Source of the DNA: an uncultured Bacteroidales bacterium | Lineage (GTDB): Bacteria > Bacteroidota > Bacteroidia > Bacteroidales > F082 | Length of the DNA: 64,000 nucleotides | Reading direction: 5' to 3' | Assembly (NCBI GenBank): GCA_900318265.1 | Contig: ONKA01000009.1 | Coordinates: 1 to 64,000 of the forward strand | In this document: positions 39,307-47,534 of the stretch, piece after piece | Numbering within the stretch: the first letter of the stretch is position 1 | Layout: the number at the start of each line of letters is the position of its first letter | Notes under the pieces: model-generated | Databases searched by the model: none | What the model saw: the letters and a program-made list of their open reading frames with translations, nothing else | Told to the model about the DNA's origin: nothing | Program-made: the position numbers and the translations under genes

Positions 39307-40614
39307 TTACTTCTCTTTAAAGATAAGTTGAATCGGTACACCGTTGAAGTCCCAGGTCTCGCGGATTTTGTTTTCCAAGAAACGCTTGTAGTTTTCTTTC
39401 ACGTCTTTTGGTAGGTTGCAGAAGAAAATGAACTGGGGAGCGATGCTCTTCAGTTGGGTGATGTACTTGATCTTCAGGAAACGTCCGCGCGAAGCCGTCG
39501 GCAGCGGCACGGAGTTGATGAGTTCCTGCATCTTGTCGTTCAGCTCGCGCACGGGGATGCGGCGCTCGCGGTTCTCATAGACCTTGTGAGCGGTTTCCAG
39601 CACCTTATAGATACGTTGCTTGTTGATGGCCGAGGTGAAGATGATGGGGTAGTCGGTGAAGGGTGCCGTTCTGGAACGGATCAGCTCTTCGTAGGCCTTG
39701 TGCGTGTTGGAGTCTTTCTCCACGAGGTCCCACTTGTTAACGACCATCACCAGGCCTTTCTTGTTCTTCTCAATGAGGCGGAGGATGTTCATGTCCTGGG
39801 CCTCGAAGCCTTGTGTCGCGTCGAGCATGAGGATAGCCACATCGCTGTCCTCAATGGCGCGGATGGAACGCAGCACGCTGTAAAACTCGATGTCTTCTTC
39901 CACCTTGCTCTTCTTACGCAGACCGGCGGTGTCGACGAGCATGAACTCCATGCCGAAGGCCTTATAGCGCGTGTAGTTGGCGTCACGGGTCGTGCCAGCG
40001 ATGTCGGTGACGATATGACGGTCGGTGCCAAGGAAGGCATTGATCAATGAAGATTTTCCTACGTTGGGTCTACCCACCACGGTGAACTTGGGCAGGTCGG
40101 TGTCGAAGTCGGTGGTGTCGGAGGGCAGTAGCTCACAGACTTTGTCCAAAAGTTCGCCGGTGCCTGTGCCAGTCATGGCCGACATCGGGAAGGGCTCACC
40201 CAGACCCAAAGCATAGAATTCACCTGCCAAGATTTCCTTATTGGGTTCATCTATCTTGTTGACGGCCAATAAGACAGGCTTCTTTTGTTGTCTTAAGATG
40301 ACCGCCACGTCCTCGTCGAGGACATGCAGACCTTCGCGCCCGTCGACGATGAAGACGATGACATCGGCCTCGTCGATGGCCAAATCTACTTGTTTGCGGA
40401 TTTCTTCTTCAAAGATGTCGTCCGACCCTACCACATAGCCGCCCGTGTCGATGACGGTGAATTCCTTTCCATTCCAGTCGCTCTTGCCGTAGTGCCTATC
40501 GCGCGTCACGCCGCTCGTCTCTTCCACGATGGCCATACGCTGCTTCAGCAGACGGTTGAAAAGCGTTGATTTTCCCACATTGGGTCTCCCCACAATTGCT
40601 ACAATGTTTGACAT
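39307..40614 (-). CDS. der: Ribosome biogenesis GTPase Der
   Basis: The 435-residue protein has two tandem GTPase domains, with P-loops GRPNVGKS at about 8-15 and again near 182-189 and NKxD motifs in each (NKID, NKWD). A C-terminal KH-like domain ends [20 protein letters not shown]. Der acts in 50S subunit maturation. It has its own TATTTTTG box at 40639-40646 and lies downstream of era on the same strand. Confidence 0.96.
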   Translation of the reverse strand: MSNIVAIVGRPNVGKSTLFNRLLKQRMAIVEETSGVTRDRHYGKSDWNGKEFTVIDTGGYVVGSDDIFEEEIRKQVDLAIDEADVIVFIVDGREGLHVLDEDVAVILRQQKKPVLLAVNKIDEPNKEILAGEFYALGLGEPFPMSAMTGTGTGELLDKVCELLPSDTTDFDTDLPKFTVVGRPNVGKSSLINAFLGTDRHIVTDIAGTTRDANYTRYKAFGMEFMLVDTAGLRKKSKVEEDIEFYSVLRSIRAIEDSDVAILMLDATQGFEAQDMNILRLIEKNKKGLVMVVNKWDLVEKDSNTHKAYEELIRSRTAPFTDYPIIFTSAINKQRIYKVLETAHKVYENRERRIPVRELNDKMQELINSVPLPTASRGRFLKIKYITQLKSIAPQFIFFCNLPKDVKENYKRFLENKIRETWDFNGVPIQLIFKEK

Positions 40615-40638
40615 AATGCTTTGAATTTAAATCGGCTG

Positions 40639-40646
40639 CAAAAATA
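40639..40646 (-). promoter_or_regulatory. -7 promoter box of der
   Basis: TATTTTTG on the minus strand, 24 bp before the ATG at 40614. Confidence 0.5.
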
Positions 40647-40657
40647 AGCAATTTTTT

Positions 40658-40735
40658 AATGCGGAATTATGAATGCGGAATGCGGAATGTCGCAAAGCTT
40701 CGCGCATTCCGCATTCCGCATTCAACATTCAGCAT
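40658..40735. repeat. GCGGAATGCGGAATG inverted repeat
   Basis: GAATGCGGAATGCGGAATG, a loop with CGCAAAGCTTCGCG, then CATTCCGCATTCCGCATTC. Fills the gap between era and der and starts 3 bp after the era stop codon on the minus strand. Confidence 0.8.
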
Positions 40736-40738
40736 TTA

Positions 40739-41620
40739 TTATGCCTCGTATCCGAATCTTTTCAGTTCCGCTTCGTTGTCGCGCCAGTCTTTATCGACCT
40801 TGACGAAAAGCTCAAGGAAGATTTTCTTTCCTGTAAACTCCTCAATGTCAGTACGTGCCTGCATACCGAGTTTTTTGATAGCACTGCCGCCCTTGCCGAT
40901 GATGATGGCCTTCTGCGAGTCGCGGGCCACATAGATGACGCTGCGGATATGGATGCGGTGCTCGGTCTCTTCGTAGCTCTCCACCTCGACCTGCACGGAG
41001 TAGGGGATTTCTTGTTGGTAGTTGAGCAAAATCTTCTCGCGGATGATCTCGGTGATGAAGAAACGCATCGAGCGGTCGGTGAGTTCGTCTTTGGGGAAAT
41101 AAGGCGGGCATTCGGGCAGTTTCTCCAGAATCTGCTTGAAGATGAATTCCACGTTGGCGTTGTACTGTGCCGAAAGCGGAAACACGGTGGCGTTGGGCAG
41201 GGTCTCGCGCCATTGTTCCACGGCTTGTTCCACTTGTTCCTGCGTAGAGAGGTCGATCTTGTTGATGAGAACGAAGACAGGAATGTCAGTCGTCTTAAGC
41301 CTTTCGACGGTCTTCTCCTCGACTTTCTTGTCGGTGATGTCGACGACGAAGAGGATGAGGTCGGCATCGATGAGGGCCACGTTGACGAACTGGTTCATCA
41401 CCTCATGCATCTTGTACGCCGGGTCCTTGATGATGCCGGGGGTGTCGGAGAAGACGATTTGGAAATCGTCGCCGTTCACAATACCGAGAATACGGTGGCG
41501 GGTGGTCTGCGCTTTCGAGGTGATGATGGATATTTTCTCACCTACGAGCTGATTCATGAGGGTGGACTTGCCCACATTTGGGCGTCCTATAATGTTGACA
41601 TAGCCTGCTTTATGCGTCAT
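40739..41620 (-). CDS. era: GTPase Era
   Basis: The 293-residue protein has P-loop GRPNVGKS, switch II DTPGI, base-recognition NKID, and a C-terminal KH domain (AIIIGKGGSAIKKLGMQART). Era binds the 3' end of 16S rRNA in 30S maturation. The ATG at 41620 gives the usual [19 protein letters not shown] start; a frame start 33 bp further up adds an atypical leader. Confidence 0.95.
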   Translation of the reverse strand: MTHKAGYVNIIGRPNVGKSTLMNQLVGEKISIITSKAQTTRHRILGIVNGDDFQIVFSDTPGIIKDPAYKMHEVMNQFVNVALIDADLILFVVDITDKKVEEKTVERLKTTDIPVFVLINKIDLSTQEQVEQAVEQWRETLPNATVFPLSAQYNANVEFIFKQILEKLPECPPYFPKDELTDRSMRFFITEIIREKILLNYQQEIPYSVQVEVESYEETEHRIHIRSVIYVARDSQKAIIIGKGGSAIKKLGMQARTDIEEFTGKKIFLELFVKVDKDWRDNEAELKRFGYEA

Positions 41621-41658
41621 AATGAAAAATTTTTCCTGTTTTTTGCCTTGCAAAGAAA

Positions 41659-41666
41659 CAAAATTA
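41659..41666 (-). promoter_or_regulatory. -7 promoter box of era
   Basis: TAATTTTG on the minus strand, 38 bp before the era ATG. It abuts the tRNA promoter facing the other way. Confidence 0.5.
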
Positions 41667-41667
41667 T

Positions 41668-41675
41668 TATTTTTG
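41668..41675 (+). promoter_or_regulatory. -7 promoter box of the initiator tRNA gene
   Basis: TATTTTTG on the plus strand, 50 bp before the tRNA and only 1 bp from the era box, making a compact divergent promoter. Confidence 0.5.
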
Positions 41676-41725
41676 CAGCCGATTTCGGGAGCGAAATTTT
41701 TTGTTTTCCGAGATTTTTCGCACGA

Positions 41726-41800
41726 TGCGGGGTAGAGCAGAGGCAGCTCGTCGGGCTCATAACCCGGAGGTCGGAGGTTCGAATCCTCCCCCCGCTACCA
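41726..41800 (+). tRNA. Initiator tRNA-fMet (anticodon CAT)
   Basis: The 75-nt gene folds as a cloverleaf: acceptor GCGGGG with CCCCGC, D-stem GAGC/GCTC, anticodon loop CTCATAA, T-arm GGAGG-TTCGAAT-CCTCC and encoded ACCA. Initiator marks are the unpaired first position (T1 opposite T72) and three consecutive G:C pairs in the anticodon stem (GGG/CCC). Its product starts protein synthesis. A terminator follows directly. Confidence 0.95.
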
Positions 41801-41805
41801 ACGAT

Positions 41806-41831
41806 AAGGATGGCCTTGGCCATCCTTTTTT
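41806..41831 (+). terminator. Terminator of the tRNA gene
   Basis: AAGGATGGCCTTGGCCATCC followed by TTTTTT, six bases after the tRNA 3' end. Confidence 0.85.
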
Positions 41832-41855
41832 CGTTTCTATTGTCTCTCTTGAAGC

Positions 41856-42055
41856 GCGTGTCGAAGACACGCTATCTTATCCCGCACCGAGTGTGGGGTC
41901 ATAGGGAGCAGTCCCACTCTATCACATCAGTATGAGTCTGACATACAGGCTCTACACACTCCAGTAGCGTGTCTCCGACACGCCATAGAGATGCCTCGAT
42001 GGTGTCATCCCCACACTATATGTGGGGTAAATAGAATGGTGTGTCTCCGACACAC
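41856..42055. repeat. Cluster of five small hairpins
   Basis: Five stems alternate: GCGTGTCGAAGACACGC (41856-41872), CCCGCACCGAGTGTGGGG (41881-41898), GCGTGTCTCCGACACGC (41967-41983), CCCCACACTATATGTGGGG (42009-42027) and GTGTGTCTCCGACACAC (42039-42055). Two stem types repeat in order, suggesting a duplicated unit. No open frame fits. The last ends 8 bp from the stop of the lipoprotein at 42064. Confidence 0.75.
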
Positions 42056-42063
42056 GGCCTAAA

Positions 42064-44283
42064 CTATTGTCTAAGTATAGTCACAGCCTGCACCGTTGAG
42101 TCCTTCCCACGATACAAGATGTCAACCTTAAAGTCAGCAGCTTCAGTGTAGATATACAGCGGTAGGACCTCGTCCAGCTTGGGCTCGTAATCGAAATGCA
42201 GGTGGATGGCTGTGCCTGAGAGGTAGTTCTCGTCGGGTTGCAAGGCATCGGCGGCATCTAAGGGACGGATGGAGAATACGGGGTCGGCCATCACGAGGGC
42301 GCGCGGCAGCTCGATGCTGAGCGTGTTGTCGGGATGGCTGAACCAGCCTTTGATGGATTTCCAGGTGCTTCTCTCTTCGGTCGGATCGACCTCGGGAGGC
42401 AACACGGTGATGCCTGTGCGCAAGGTCTGCTGCAGTTTCTGCGGCTCCAGCGAGTAGCTGCTGAGGTATTCCTCGCGGTCACGCTGCTGCCATGCGTTGA
42501 GGTTGCTGTTGTCGCCACGGTTGGGCGCAAGGGCTTTGGCCTGCTTGTATTTCACCTCGTCGATCCAGCAGATGCGGTCGTCGGTCATGGCGATGGCGCG
42601 GATGCGGGTGATGTCGTCGTAGTTTTTGTCTTGATAGCTCAGTTCGACCACGTCGAGGTCGGCGGTGGTATGGGGCTCGATGACGCTTTGCGTCTTGGGC
42701 ACCTTCACCACGTCGTATTCGTCTTTGTACATGTCCGTGTAGTGGATGCAGAGGAAGACGCGCACGTTCTCGAGTCGCAGGTCGGAACGGTTGCTGAGGC
42801 TGACGCGCACCTCGCTCTTGTCTTTCCAGAAGACCCAGCTCGAAGTGGGTTCAACGCTGACGTCGATGTACGATTGTTCGATGAGCAGGCTCTTGAAGGG
42901 ACCGTAGAGGTTTTCCTCGCAGAACTGCATATCGGAAAGCAGCTCGTCGTAGATGCCTTGGTTGCCACGGCGGAAGAAGTGGTTGAAGATCTCCTTTCGG
43001 CTCTCGTCCATGTCGCCTTGGCTTGCGTGGTAACGTGCCTTCTGCAGGTTAGGGCTGAAGAGACCATAACCTTCCATGGTGGAGGCATAGAGGCGGCGCA
43101 GGTATTGTCCCTCAGGTGTCTTGGTAAGGTAGGTGCGCATGTTGTATGCATCGAGCATGTCGGTGAGTCGCTCGGCTTGCCGTGGGTATTCCACGGAGGC
43201 TTGATGGAAACGTAGCATGGCGGTGTTTTGGTCGCCCAGCTGCTGATAGAGCAGACCTTCGAGCATGAGTGCCGGTGCGGTGCGGGTGGGGTAGAGCTCG
43301 GTGTAGCGTTTCAACATGTCGTCAGCCTGACGCTGTTTCACGCTCATCGGCAGCTGAGGCAACTCTTCTTCCTCATCTTCAGGTCGTGGCTGTCCGGTCT
43401 CAATGTCGTTCATGCTGATGCTGGGCTTGGGTTGGGCCTCTGAAGCGCTTTCGAGGATGAGTCCCATCGACTGCAAGAGCATGGCCTCGGCGTTGTTGGG
43501 ATATTTGTCGAGTATGTTTTGGGTGTGTTCCAGTGCTTCGTCGGCTCTGCCGCCATAGAGGTCTAAGTAGGCGCGGTCTTTCTCGACGCAAAGGGCATCA
43601 TATTCACCCATGTATTTCTTGTAGATGGGAACGTAATATTCCAGATAACTGCGGTACGACTCTCGCAGACGGTCGAGGTCCTCACGGATCTGTGCCTTCA
43701 GCTTGTTGTCTTTCTCGTATTGGGCGAAGGCTTCGTCGAGGCTTTTTTCGATGTCGCCACCCGATGCCAAGTGGAAGAGGGCGAAGATGTCGCTGTGCAT
43801 CATCATGATCAGTTCAACGAGGGAAGTGTCGCCCATCAAGTTTTCGCTGCCACGGGCCACGCTGCGCATGAGCATCCAGATGTTGCTTAGTTTTTCGTCC
43901 TGTTGTTGCAGCTTGTAGGTGTATTCCAGCAGGGGAAAGAGCTTGCGTTTGGCTTCCAGCACGTCGGGGGCCACGCCCGTGTAGTCCTGTTTGGCCATGT
44001 AGTCGAGGAAGTCGTCGAAGCTCTCGGCATGCATCTGTGCCAGCTCCATGGCGTTGATGATGCGGATGGTCTGCTCCAAGTCGTAGGGCGCATCCGACTG
44101 TAGTTGTTCCTGGCTGCTGAGGTTATCGTAGGCCTCAACAAACTCGTCAATCGGCTGGTAGTCGTCGAGGTCCATCGAAAGGAGATCGATGCCTTTGGTA
44201 GGGTGGCAGCCCACGCCCGCCACAAGCATAAAAAGCATCACGGCAAAGGCCGCAATGCTTTTGTATGGAACTGGTTTGGACAT
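42064..44283 (-). CDS. Large helical (TPR-like) lipoprotein of unknown function
   Basis: The 739-residue product has a lipoprotein signal (AAFAVMLFMLVAGVGC, Cys26). Residues ~30-460 are helical, with repeat-like stretches such as RADEALEHTQNILDKYPNNAEAM (pieces of a TPR) and GDQNTAMLRFHQASVEYPRQ. An acidic linker lies near 290-310. The final third looks beta-rich. No known enzyme motif is visible. It is last in a three-lipoprotein operon (45710 to 42064), with gaps of only 18 and 23 bp. It is probably in the envelope. Confidence 0.7.
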   Translation of the reverse strand: MSKPVPYKSIAAFAVMLFMLVAGVGCHPTKGIDLLSMDLDDYQPIDEFVEAYDNLSSQEQLQSDAPYDLEQTIRIINAMELAQMHAESFDDFLDYMAKQDYTGVAPDVLEAKRKLFPLLEYTYKLQQQDEKLSNIWMLMRSVARGSENLMGDTSLVELIMMMHSDIFALFHLASGGDIEKSLDEAFAQYEKDNKLKAQIREDLDRLRESYRSYLEYYVPIYKKYMGEYDALCVEKDRAYLDLYGGRADEALEHTQNILDKYPNNAEAMLLQSMGLILESASEAQPKPSISMNDIETGQPRPEDEEEELPQLPMSVKQRQADDMLKRYTELYPTRTAPALMLEGLLYQQLGDQNTAMLRFHQASVEYPRQAERLTDMLDAYNMRTYLTKTPEGQYLRRLYASTMEGYGLFSPNLQKARYHASQGDMDESRKEIFNHFFRRGNQGIYDELLSDMQFCEENLYGPFKSLLIEQSYIDVSVEPTSSWVFWKDKSEVRVSLSNRSDLRLENVRVFLCIHYTDMYKDEYDVVKVPKTQSVIEPHTTADLDVVELSYQDKNYDDITRIRAIAMTDDRICWIDEVKYKQAKALAPNRGDNSNLNAWQQRDREEYLSSYSLEPQKLQQTLRTGITVLPPEVDPTEERSTWKSIKGWFSHPDNTLSIELPRALVMADPVFSIRPLDAADALQPDENYLSGTAIHLHFDYEPKLDEVLPLYIYTEAADFKVDILYRGKDSTVQAVTILRQ

Positions 44284-44306
44284 GATGATGATTGTTCGGG
44301 TTGTCT

Positions 44307-45167
44307 TTATTCTTGTTGGATAAGACCGAGATTGGTGAGGCTGCCGCCTATAGTGCCATCGATAGTGATGGTACCGGTGGCAAAGAACACGTTGACCTCG
44401 CCATCGCCGTGGCAGGTTCCGTCAAGCATCAGTTGATCGTCAACCAGCGTGGCTGTGAGGTTCAGGTTCATGACCATCGTGGGCGAAATGGAAAATCCAT
44501 TCATTTGATAGTTGAAGGAATAAGGGACATCGGTCAACGCTATGATGACTTTGTCGCCTTCCACGGTTCCCGTGACCGTCGATTCCTGGCCATTCACATT
44601 GAATACGATGACGACTTCATCCACAGTCTCACCTTCAGTGATACTAAGGATGACTGGTGTCTCGTTGTCGGTGACCTCTTGTTGTACGGGATCCATGCCT
44701 GCAACGCTGGCTTCCATGGTGCCGTTGAAGAGGACGTTGCCTTGGTATTCGCCCAAGAAAATGGCACAGGGCTTTTCGTTGCAGAGGATTTCGAAGCTCT
44801 TGGATGCGGTTTGTCCTGCATAATCGGTGACGGTGCCAGTGATGGTCACAGTGCCGCTTGTCCTGACGACGAAGTTGTGCTTGCAAAGGTATGGTGCCAC
44901 GGGCTCGTCCTTTTGACTGTTGAGGTCGTCGGTATAGGTGACCAAAACGGTGCCATTTTGCGAGAGGGTGATGTCGATTTTGGCCAGGCTCTCGCCTGTG
45001 GCCGTGAAGCCGACCACAAATTCGTCGCCAGAATACACCTGGGCGTTTTCGGTCACGCAACCCTCACCAGCGTAAATGTTGATGGTAGGAGCAATTGGGT
45101 CTTTTTTGCAGCTGGCAAAGAGCATCAGTCCGATGCAGCAAGCCAGGAAAAATGTGGATTTCTTCAT
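44307..45167 (-). CDS. Uncharacterised lipoprotein, beta-rich
   Basis: The 286-residue product has a lipoprotein signal (CCIGLMLFASCKK, lipobox FASC). The N-terminal part resembles an Ig-like fold (VTENAQVYSGDEFVVGFTAT). The C-terminal part has GEYQGNVLFNGTMEASVAGM followed by alternating strands, similar in layout to the shorter neighbour at 45186. It may be a calycin-like barrel, with low certainty. Middle gene of the three-lipoprotein operon. Confidence 0.7.
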   Translation of the reverse strand: MKKSTFFLACCIGLMLFASCKKDPIAPTINIYAGEGCVTENAQVYSGDEFVVGFTATGESLAKIDITLSQNGTVLVTYTDDLNSQKDEPVAPYLCKHNFVVRTSGTVTITGTVTDYAGQTASKSFEILCNEKPCAIFLGEYQGNVLFNGTMEASVAGMDPVQQEVTDNETPVILSITEGETVDEVVIVFNVNGQESTVTGTVEGDKVIIALTDVPYSFNYQMNGFSISPTMVMNLNLTATLVDDQLMLDGTCHGDGEVNVFFATGTITIDGTIGGSLTNLGLIQQE

Positions 45168-45185
45168 GATGATATGCGTTTTAAG

Positions 45186-45710
45186 TTATTGTTTTACGAG
45201 TTTCCCAGTCAGCGTTCCCGACACTTCTTCAAAGATCTGCTCTTGACCCATGAAGGTGGCCGATCCATTGCCCGTAAAGGAACCTGTGATGTTCAAGGTG
45301 TCGCTCGCGGCTTTGGTGCCCTCCAATTGCAGGTCGAGGTTGAATAGGTAAGGGTTGCTGAGCTGATGGGTTTCGTCAATGACAAGGTGGAGTGGGTCGA
45401 AGGAGGCCTTGTCGTTATTGGCGGTACCCATAGCTTGATGCGTTTGGTCGTCAACGGTCATGGAAGCGATAAGAGCATTGTTTTCCGTGCCTTTGGTGAT
45501 GACCATGCCAATGCCGTCGATGGGGAAGGCCATGCCGGTTTGCTCCTGGTTGTTCATCGAGGTGATGGTGAGCGTAAACTGACCGAGATAGTCGCCAATA
45601 TAATCGGCGGTGTAGTCGACGGGTTCGGGCGTGGGTTCAGGTTCGGGTTTTGTGCAGGCTGCAAAGAGGACTGCAAAGCTGCATAATGCAATAAGAAGTG
45701 TTTTTTTCAT
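45186..45710 (-). CDS. Small lipoprotein, calycin-like barrel possible
   Basis: The ATG at 45710 gives MKKTLLIALCSFAVLFAACT, a clean lipoprotein signal (lipobox FAAC), followed by a PEPEPTPEP spacer. The mature part begins YIGDYLGQFTLTITSMNNQE and continues in beta strands ending TGKLVKQ. A start 60 bp upstream would bury the signal. First gene of the operon, promoter box at 45756-45763. Function unknown. Confidence 0.75.
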   Translation of the reverse strand: MKKTLLIALCSFAVLFAACTKPEPEPTPEPVDYTADYIGDYLGQFTLTITSMNNQEQTGMAFPIDGIGMVITKGTENNALIASMTVDDQTHQAMGTANNDKASFDPLHLVIDETHQLSNPYLFNLDLQLEGTKAASDTLNITGSFTGNGSATFMGQEQIFEEVSGTLTGKLVKQ

Positions 45711-45755
45711 GATGCTATTTATTATGTTTGTTGATGTCCAAATAATAATAAAGTG

Positions 45756-45763
45756 CAAAAATA
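45756..45763 (-). promoter_or_regulatory. -7 promoter box of the lipoprotein operon
   Basis: TATTTTTG on the minus strand, 45 bp before the ATG at 45710. Confidence 0.5.
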
Positions 45764-45806
45764 AGGCCAAAATGCTTTGGTTAAACGCTTTTTCTGTAAA
45801 AAATCG

Positions 45807-45814
45807 TATTTTTG
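45807..45814 (+). promoter_or_regulatory. -7 promoter box of the NhaC-type gene
   Basis: TATTTTTG on the plus strand, 17 bp before the ATG at 45832; shares a 121-bp gap with the lipoprotein operon. Confidence 0.5.
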
Positions 45815-45831
45815 AGCCTCATTTTGTGTCT

Positions 45832-47496
45832 ATGAAGAAGAAATGGATGCCCTGGGTAGTGGCGCTTGCCGTTTTGGCAATAGGTATGGTGCTGCTTTAT
45901 GTACTTGGTCCCGTTGAGGGTCCGATGCCGTTGTGGATGTCAATCCTGCCACCTTTGGTGGCCATCGCGATGGCCTTATTAATAAAAGAGGTGATTTCAT
46001 CGCTCTTTGTCGGCATCCTGACGGGTACCTTCCTCATGGCCTTGTATGGCGGATCCAGCCCAGCTTCGGCCTTGGGCGGCGGACTGCTGCGCGTGGTCGA
46101 CACTTACGTCGTGGGCTCGTTGTTCGACGCCGACCATGTGACGATCATCGTTTTCACGCTGCTCATTGGCGGTACGGTGCGTATTATCACTGCAAACGGT
46201 GGCATGCAGGGCGTGGTCAACTGGCTGTCTCGAAAGGCAAAAGGACCACGTTCGGGACAGCTGATGACTTTCTTTATGGATCTCTGTATCTTTTTCGACG
46301 ACTACTCCAATACCCTCGTGGTTGGCAACACGATGCGTCCTATCGCCGACAAACTCAAGGTGTCGCGCGAGAAACTGGCCTATATCGTCGACTCCACCTC
46401 GGCGCCCGTAGTGGCCGTGGCTTTCGTGACGACTTGGATTGGTGCGGAACTGAGTTACATTCAAGATGGCATCAACGCCATTGGATTGGATGTCTCGGCT
46501 TATTCGGTATTCTTCCGTTCTTTGGCTTATAGCTTCTATCCTTTTTTAACCCTCGGTTTCGTGTTGATGCTCATCTTCAGCGGTCGCGACTTCGGCCCAA
46601 TGCTGAAGGCTGAACGTAAAGCACGCATAGCTTCTTCCATGGAAACGGACATGTCGAACAGCGTGGCGAAACCTGCCCATATCATCGATGCCTTGATTCC
46701 ATTGACTGTGCTGATTTTTGGCACTATCATCGGACTGATAGCCACGGGTTACGACGCCTCGGTGTGGCAGGCGGAAACGGATTTCTTCTCCAAACTCTCC
46801 GAAACCATAGGTGCAGCCAATTCCTATAAGGCTTTACTTTGGGCTTCGGTGCTCTCACTACTCACCGCCATTCTGATGACTTTGTTGCGAGGCGACATGA
46901 AGTTTGGAAAGATCATGGAGGAGATGGTAGAAGGCTTCAAGAGCATGTTCAACGCGGTGTTGATTCTGACCATGGCTTGGTCTATCGCCTTGGTAACCAA
47001 GGATATGCACACGGCAGAGTTCGTCTCTCATTTGCTGGTGCAATGGTCGCTGTCGCCCGTGGTGGTTCCCGTGTTGACCTTCCTTTTGGCCGCCTTGATT
47101 GGTTTTTCAACGGGCACCTCATGGGGCACGATGGCCATCCTTTATCCTTTGATTCTGCCGGCTTTGTGGCTACTCTGTCAGGAACAGGGCATGAGCGTTG
47201 ATGCGACGATGCCGTTGTTCTATAACGTGGTGGCCTCGGTGCTGGCGGGTTCCGTCATGGGCGACCACTGCAGTCCGATTTCCGACACGACGATTATGAG
47301 TTCCTTGGCATCCAGCTGCAACCACTTGCAGCATGTCAGGACACAAATGCCCTATGCCCTCACCGTGGGTGGCGTGGCAGTGCTGTTGGGTGTTTTGCCC
47401 ACGGCATTAGGCCTGCCTTCTTGGGTGGCGTTTTTGATGGGATTTGTGGTGCTATGGCTGATTGTTCGGTTGGTCGGTAAAAAAGTAGAGACGTAG
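45832..47496 (+). CDS. NhaC family Na+/H+ antiporter
   Basis: The 554-residue protein has about 11-12 membrane helices. Family stretches include LMTFFMDLCIFFDDYSNTLV, VDSTSAPVVAVAFVTTWIGA, GFSTGTSWGTMAILYPLILP and GSVMGDHCSPISDTTIMSS, the NhaC-type transport core with conserved Asp and Ser/Thr. It would exchange Na+ for H+ (or an organic acid) across the inner membrane. The ATG at 45832 fits the promoter box; the open frame continues 201 bp upstream into the divergent gene. Its TAG stop lies inside a 28-bp palindrome. Confidence 0.85.
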   Translation: MKKKWMPWVVALAVLAIGMVLLYVLGPVEGPMPLWMSILPPLVAIAMALLIKEVISSLFVGILTGTFLMALYGGSSPASALGGGLLRVVDTYVVGSLFDADHVTIIVFTLLIGGTVRIITANGGMQGVVNWLSRKAKGPRSGQLMTFFMDLCIFFDDYSNTLVVGNTMRPIADKLKVSREKLAYIVDSTSAPVVAVAFVTTWIGAELSYIQDGINAIGLDVSAYSVFFRSLAYSFYPFLTLGFVLMLIFSGRDFGPMLKAERKARIASSMETDMSNSVAKPAHIIDALIPLTVLIFGTIIGLIATGYDASVWQAETDFFSKLSETIGAANSYKALLWASVLSLLTAILMTLLRGDMKFGKIMEEMVEGFKSMFNAVLILTMAWSIALVTKDMHTAEFVSHLLVQWSLSPVVVPVLTFLLAALIGFSTGTSWGTMAILYPLILPALWLLCQEQGMSVDATMPLFYNVVASVLAGSVMGDHCSPISDTTIMSSLASSCNHLQHVRTQMPYALTVGGVAVLLGVLPTALGLPSWVAFLMGFVVLWLIVRLVGKKVET

Positions 47497-47512
47497 CGCG
47501 CTACGTCTCTAC
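47485..47512. repeat. GTAGAGACG...CGTCTCTAC palindrome containing the antiporter stop codon
   Basis: A perfect 28-bp palindrome with core TAGCGCGCTA. The left arm encodes the last residues (Val-Glu-Thr) and the TAG stop of the antiporter gene. Same family as the translated copies at 51081, 57599 and 57944. Confidence 0.85.
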
Positions 47513-47534
47513 AAAAGGTGTTATTCCTAGTTGT

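Noticed and set aside
42009..42027. Hairpin as terminator of the lipoprotein operon
   Set aside because: No T-tract follows on either strand and it is one of five similar stems, so I list it as part of a repeat cluster.
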